The notes below the pieces were generated by a model that was given only the letters and a program-made list of their open reading frames with translations, was not told the DNA's origin and searched no databases. The position numbers and the translations under genes are program-made. A stretch of DNA of 64,000 nt. Origin: Muribaculaceae bacterium. GTDB taxonomy: Bacteria > Bacteroidota > Bacteroidia > Bacteroidales > Muribaculaceae. Below, piece by piece: positions 61,118 through 64,000 of this stretch. Each line of letters begins with the position of its first letter. Within the stretch, counting starts at the first letter, position 1. The DNA is taken from NCBI GenBank assembly GCA_017555085.1, contig JAFZHD010000030.1:1-64000 (forward strand), given 5' to 3'.

Positions 61118-64000
61118 ATGAAAAAGTTTAGTTTATTAATCATATTACTCTTCACTGCCGCTATCACAGTTTCGGCAGCATCAAAGACAAAACTTTATGT
61201 TAACCCCGGCCACGGCGGTTACACATCTAACGACCGTCAAACAGCCATGCCCACAGTTAACGGTGTGAAACTCCCTGTTGGCTCAAATGGTTACAACAAC
61301 AGCAACTGTTTCTGGGAATCATCGGGTAACACTTACCGTGCTCTCGGTGTAAAATACTTCTGGGAAAAACGCGTAAACTCAAACATCAAGCTTTCGCGTT
61401 CATCAAACACTCAAGACGGTGACTTGACTCTTTCTACAATCTCTGCCGCAGCAAGCTCTTATGGTGGCTACTTCATGTCGCTCCACACCAATGCTGGTAA
61501 TGCGAGCGCCAACTACATGATTGTAATGTGTCGTTCTATTTCTAAATCAAACTACAACGCATATAGCAGTACTTCTTTGGCCATGACCAAAGCTGCTGCT
61601 AATTGGCACGACTATGTGAAATTGACAAGCGTAACATACTCTACACCCCGCGGTATGACCGACCGTCAATTTTATAGCGGTTCTTCACTCGGTGTACTCA
61701 ACACCAACACAGCCCCCGGCTACCTGGCTGAATCATGGTTCCACGACTATCGTCCCGAAGCATTCCGCCTTTGTAGCGAAGGTTACAACTACTTCCTCGC
61801 ATGGCAGTTGATGCGCGCTTATGTTGAGTCTCCCGGTCTTGACATCAACCTCTATCCCATCATCGTTGGTGACATTCGCGACACTTCAAAATCTTGCGGT
61901 TACACAAGCTACAAAACCCGCGAACGCGACCGTTTCTTGGCCATCAACGGTGCAACTGTTACACTTCGCAACGTGGCAACTGGCGGCACAAAAACTTACA
62001 CTACCGACCAATTCAACAACGGTTTCTACACATTCTATGACTGTGTAGAAGGTGCTACTTATGAAATCACTGTTGAAAAGTCTGGCTACAAGACAGTATC
62101 TAAAACTATTACCGTTGGCGCCACTGGCAAAGGTTCTCAACACAAACTCAATTTCGACCTTGAAGAAGGAACCAACACCGGCATCTCAGTATCTCCTTCA
62201 TCGGTTGATTTTGGCGAAATCAATGCCGAATCTACTGCTAACAAAACAATCACTGTTTCCGGCTCTGGCTTAACCGATGCTATCACAGTTGCATCAAGCA
62301 ACACAACAGAATTTGCTATCAACACAACCTCTATCGCCAAAGCTGGTGGTTCACTCACTATCACATACAAGCCTGCTTCTGCTGGTTCTCACTCTACTAC
62401 AATTACCCTCACAAGCGGCAGCCACAAAAAGACTGTCGTAGTTAGTGGTTCCGCAAAGAATCCTCCTTTGACATTCACCGAAGGTTGGAACTTCTCTGAA
62501 ACATCTGCTAAAAACCAATCATGGACAAGCGACAAAGGCAAAATCCGCAACATGGCATTTGGCGATGGCAAATTGTATGTTGTAAATGCTGCCGACGGCA
62601 AAATTCTCATCATCAAGGCTCAAACAGGTGAACAACTTGGCGAACTTAATATGAGCGGTGTATCTGGCGGTACGCTCAAAGTGATGGACGTTAACTACCT
62701 TAACGGCAAAATCATCGCTACTAACCTTGCTACAACAGCCGAAGGCGAAAACGACCTTAAAGTATATGTTTGGGACAACGACGATGCAACTCCTTGGGTA
62801 TTGTTGAATACTACAAACATCGGCGGCACTGTTCGTCTTGGTGACACATTCAACATCAGCGGTGACCTCACAAGCGGTACACTTTATTTTGCAGAAGGTA
62901 AAGCCGACACCGATACAAAAGTTGTAACATATGCTATCTCTAACAGCAAAGCATCTGCAACACCCAGCGTACTCAAAGTTACAGAAGACGGTTCGGTTGG
63001 CGTTCAATTCGGTCTTTCACCCCGTGTAATACCCGAAGCCAATGGCAAATTCTGGTGCGTAGGTCAGAACTACTACCCCACACTCTTCGACTCTGAAGGT
63101 TTGGTTATGGCGTCAATCAAGTCAGAATCACTCAACGAAGAATGTGCTGGTAACACTTTCAAAGCGTTCTCATTCAAAGGCACAAGTTATGCTCTTGCTA
63201 CTTCTTATGAATACAACGCAACATCTACTGAACGCCTCCGCAAAGGTCGCGCTGTTCTCCTTGACGGTACAAATGGTTGGGCCGAAGCCGACAAAGTAGG
63301 TGAATATCCCTCTGCTGGTCTTGGGTCAACACGCAACACTTCAATGTCATCTGACATCGAGGTTGCTGTAAACGGCAATTCTGGTGTTGAAATGTGGATT
63401 CTCGTTCACAACCAAGGTATCGCATACTATAAACACGGTACAGTACCCACATACTCTTACGAAAAAGTTCCCACTATTTCTGTTCCCGCTGAATTGAAAA
63501 TCAGCACACAAGAAAAAGTTGCTAACTCTGCAAAAATCTCTGTAAGCGCTCAAATGCTCACAGAAAACATCAAAGTGGCTCTTTCTGGCAACTCAGCATT
63601 CTCTATTGACAAAACCACTCTTCCTGCCGAAGGTGGCGAAATCAATGTGACATTCAACCCCTCTGCATTAGGCACATACACTGCAACAATCACTTTGACA
63701 TCTGCCGGCGCCGCTACCAAGACTGTCAGCGTTACAGGTGTTGCCGAAAGCGCTATTGCCGAAGGTCTCACTAAAATCTGGCAAAACACTACAAGTGTTC
63801 CCGGCACTGCTGCTGGTGGCGACATTCGTTTCGCAGCCGTTTCTAACGATAAACTCCTCGTTAACGACAAGTCAACCAACAAGATTCTTGAAATCAATGC
63901 TACCGGTTCTACTACATACTACAACCCCGAAACAGTTCTCACTGAGCACTACGGCAAAACTATCGGTACTTTGATTGCATGTGACGATGCTGGCAACATT
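61118..64000 (+). CDS. Secreted N-acetylmuramoyl-L-alanine amidase with Ig and propeller modules (5' part)
   Basis: The ATG at 61118 opens a frame that stays open to the window end (961 codons, incomplete). Signal peptide (about 1-21), then an Amidase_3-type zinc domain with His32 (VNPGHGG), Glu67 (FWESSGN), His123 (SLHTNAG) and Glu205 (LAESWFHDY), so all four expected residues are present. Next comes a carboxypeptidase-regulatory-like domain (about 245-340), an Ig-like domain (about 354-445), a propeller-like region (about 450-780), a second Ig-like domain (about 787-875) and a second propeller beginning near 882. The Ig plus propeller unit repeats with a period near 433 residues. It should cleave the sugar-peptide bond of peptidoglycan outside the cytoplasm. 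Confidence 0.88.
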   Translation, partial: MKKFSLLIILLFTAAITVSAASKTKLYVNPGHGGYTSNDRQTAMPTVNGVKLPVGSNGYNNSNCFWESSGNTYRALGVKYFWEKRVNSNIKLSRSSNTQDGDLTLSTISAAASSYGGYFMSLHTNAGNASANYMIVMCRSISKSNYNAYSSTSLAMTKAAANWHDYVKLTSVTYSTPRGMTDRQFYSGSSLGVLNTNTAPGYLAESWFHDYRPEAFRLCSEGYNYFLAWQLMRAYVESPGLDINLYPIIVGDIRDTSKSCGYTSYKTRERDRFLAINGATVTLRNVATGGTKTYTTDQFNNGFYTFYDCVEGATYEITVEKSGYKTVSKTITVGATGKGSQHKLNFDLEEGTNTGISVSPSSVDFGEINAESTANKTITVSGSGLTDAITVASSNTTEFAINTTSIAKAGGSLTITYKPASAGSHSTTITLTSGSHKKTVVVSGSAKNPPLTFTEGWNFSETSAKNQSWTSDKGKIRNMAFGDGKLYVVNAADGKILIIKAQTGEQLGELNMSGVSGGTLKVMDVNYLNGKIIATNLATTAEGENDLKVYVWDNDDATPWVLLNTTNIGGTVRLGDTFNISGDLTSGTLYFAEGKADTDTKVVTYAISNSKASATPSVLKVTEDGSVGVQFGLSPRVIPEANGKFWCVGQNYYPTLFDSEGLVMASIKSESLNEECAGNTFKAFSFKGTSYALATSYEYNATSTERLRKGRAVLLDGTNGWAEADKVGEYPSAGLGSTRNTSMSSDIEVAVNGNSGVEMWILVHNQGIAYYKHGTVPTYSYEKVPTISVPAELKISTQEKVANSAKISVSAQMLTENIKVALSGNSAFSIDKTTLPAEGGEINVTFNPSALGTYTATITLTSAGAATKTVSVTGVAESAIAEGLTKIWQNTTSVPGTAAGGDIRFAAVSNDKLLVNDKSTNKILEINATGSTTYYNPETVLTEHYGKTIGTLIACDDAGNI

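Noticed and set aside
1..64000. CRISPR arrays, rRNA, tRNA and prophage genes
   Set aside because: No regularly spaced repeats, no recognisable tRNA cloverleaf or rRNA segment and no phage structural or integrase genes were seen on reading; a tRNAscan or CRISPR search was not possible.

Overview
This 64 kb window is chromosomal DNA of a member of the Bacteroidales, probably a gut Muribaculaceae or a close relative. The placement is an inference from four things. Promoters carry the Bacteroidetes pattern of a TTTG-like -33 box, about 19 bases, then TAnnTTTG. Starts lack Shine-Dalgarno sequences. The gene families are typical of the order (DUF4296 lipoprotein next to lspA, a DksA-like protein with a degraded zinc finger, RecQ with an extra C-terminal domain, hisIE fusion, BspA-type leucine-rich repeats). 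One secreted protein has a tail that looks like a type IX secretion sorting domain. No rRNA, tRNA, CRISPR array or complete insertion sequence was recognised.

Layout. 1-0.4 kb: an insertion-sequence end abutting a truncated gene. 0.4-4.1 kb (minus): etfB-etfA-acyl-CoA dehydrogenase. 4.2-9.3 kb (minus): purL and a PurF-like protein that has lost its glutaminase site. 9.6-15.3 kb (plus): trigger factor, clpP, clpX, recQ. 15.5-22.4 kb (plus): purU, hisH-hisA-hisF-hisIE, a solitary ftsE-type ATPase, lysC, lysA. 22.4-25.5 kb: an AT-rich islet with a lipoprotein, a TetR regulator and a leucine-rich-repeat surface protein, flanked by two copies of a conserved hairpin and carrying a solitary insertion-sequence end. 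25.5-32.1 kb (minus): superoxide dismutase and a four-gene heavy-metal RND efflux operon headed by a small Cys/His-rich exported protein. 32.1-33.5 kb: an AT-rich stretch with no gene I can support. 33.5-36 kb (plus): an HTH regulator and pyrK-pyrD. 36-41.7 kb (minus): ileS, DksA-like, lspA, DUF4296 lipoprotein, small unknown protein. 41.9-47.9 kb (minus): an alpha/beta hydrolase, a membrane-anchored MurF-like ligase and a Ddl-like ligase, next to an MBOAT acyltransferase and an SGNH hydrolase. 48-51.1 kb (plus): rmuC and an EptA-type phosphoethanolamine transferase. 51.2-59.1 kb (minus): a run of seven close genes (dCMP deaminase, S41 protease, 5-formyl-THF cyclo-ligase, ligand-poor hemerythrin-like protein, LuxR-type regulator, ABC-F ATPase, M13 peptidase). 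59.5-64 kb (plus): an ECF sigma factor, a secreted TolB-like propeller and a very long modular secreted amidase that runs off the window.

Much of the window is housekeeping metabolism and protein quality control. The accessory content is mostly cell-envelope biology. The strongest candidate for an undescribed system is the hydrolase / MurF-like / Ddl-like operon, which looks like a second, membrane-linked peptidoglycan-precursor ligase pathway. Other candidates are the hemerythrin-like plus LuxR pair, the TetR/LRR islet with a visible operator, and the amidase built from repeated Ig plus propeller modules.
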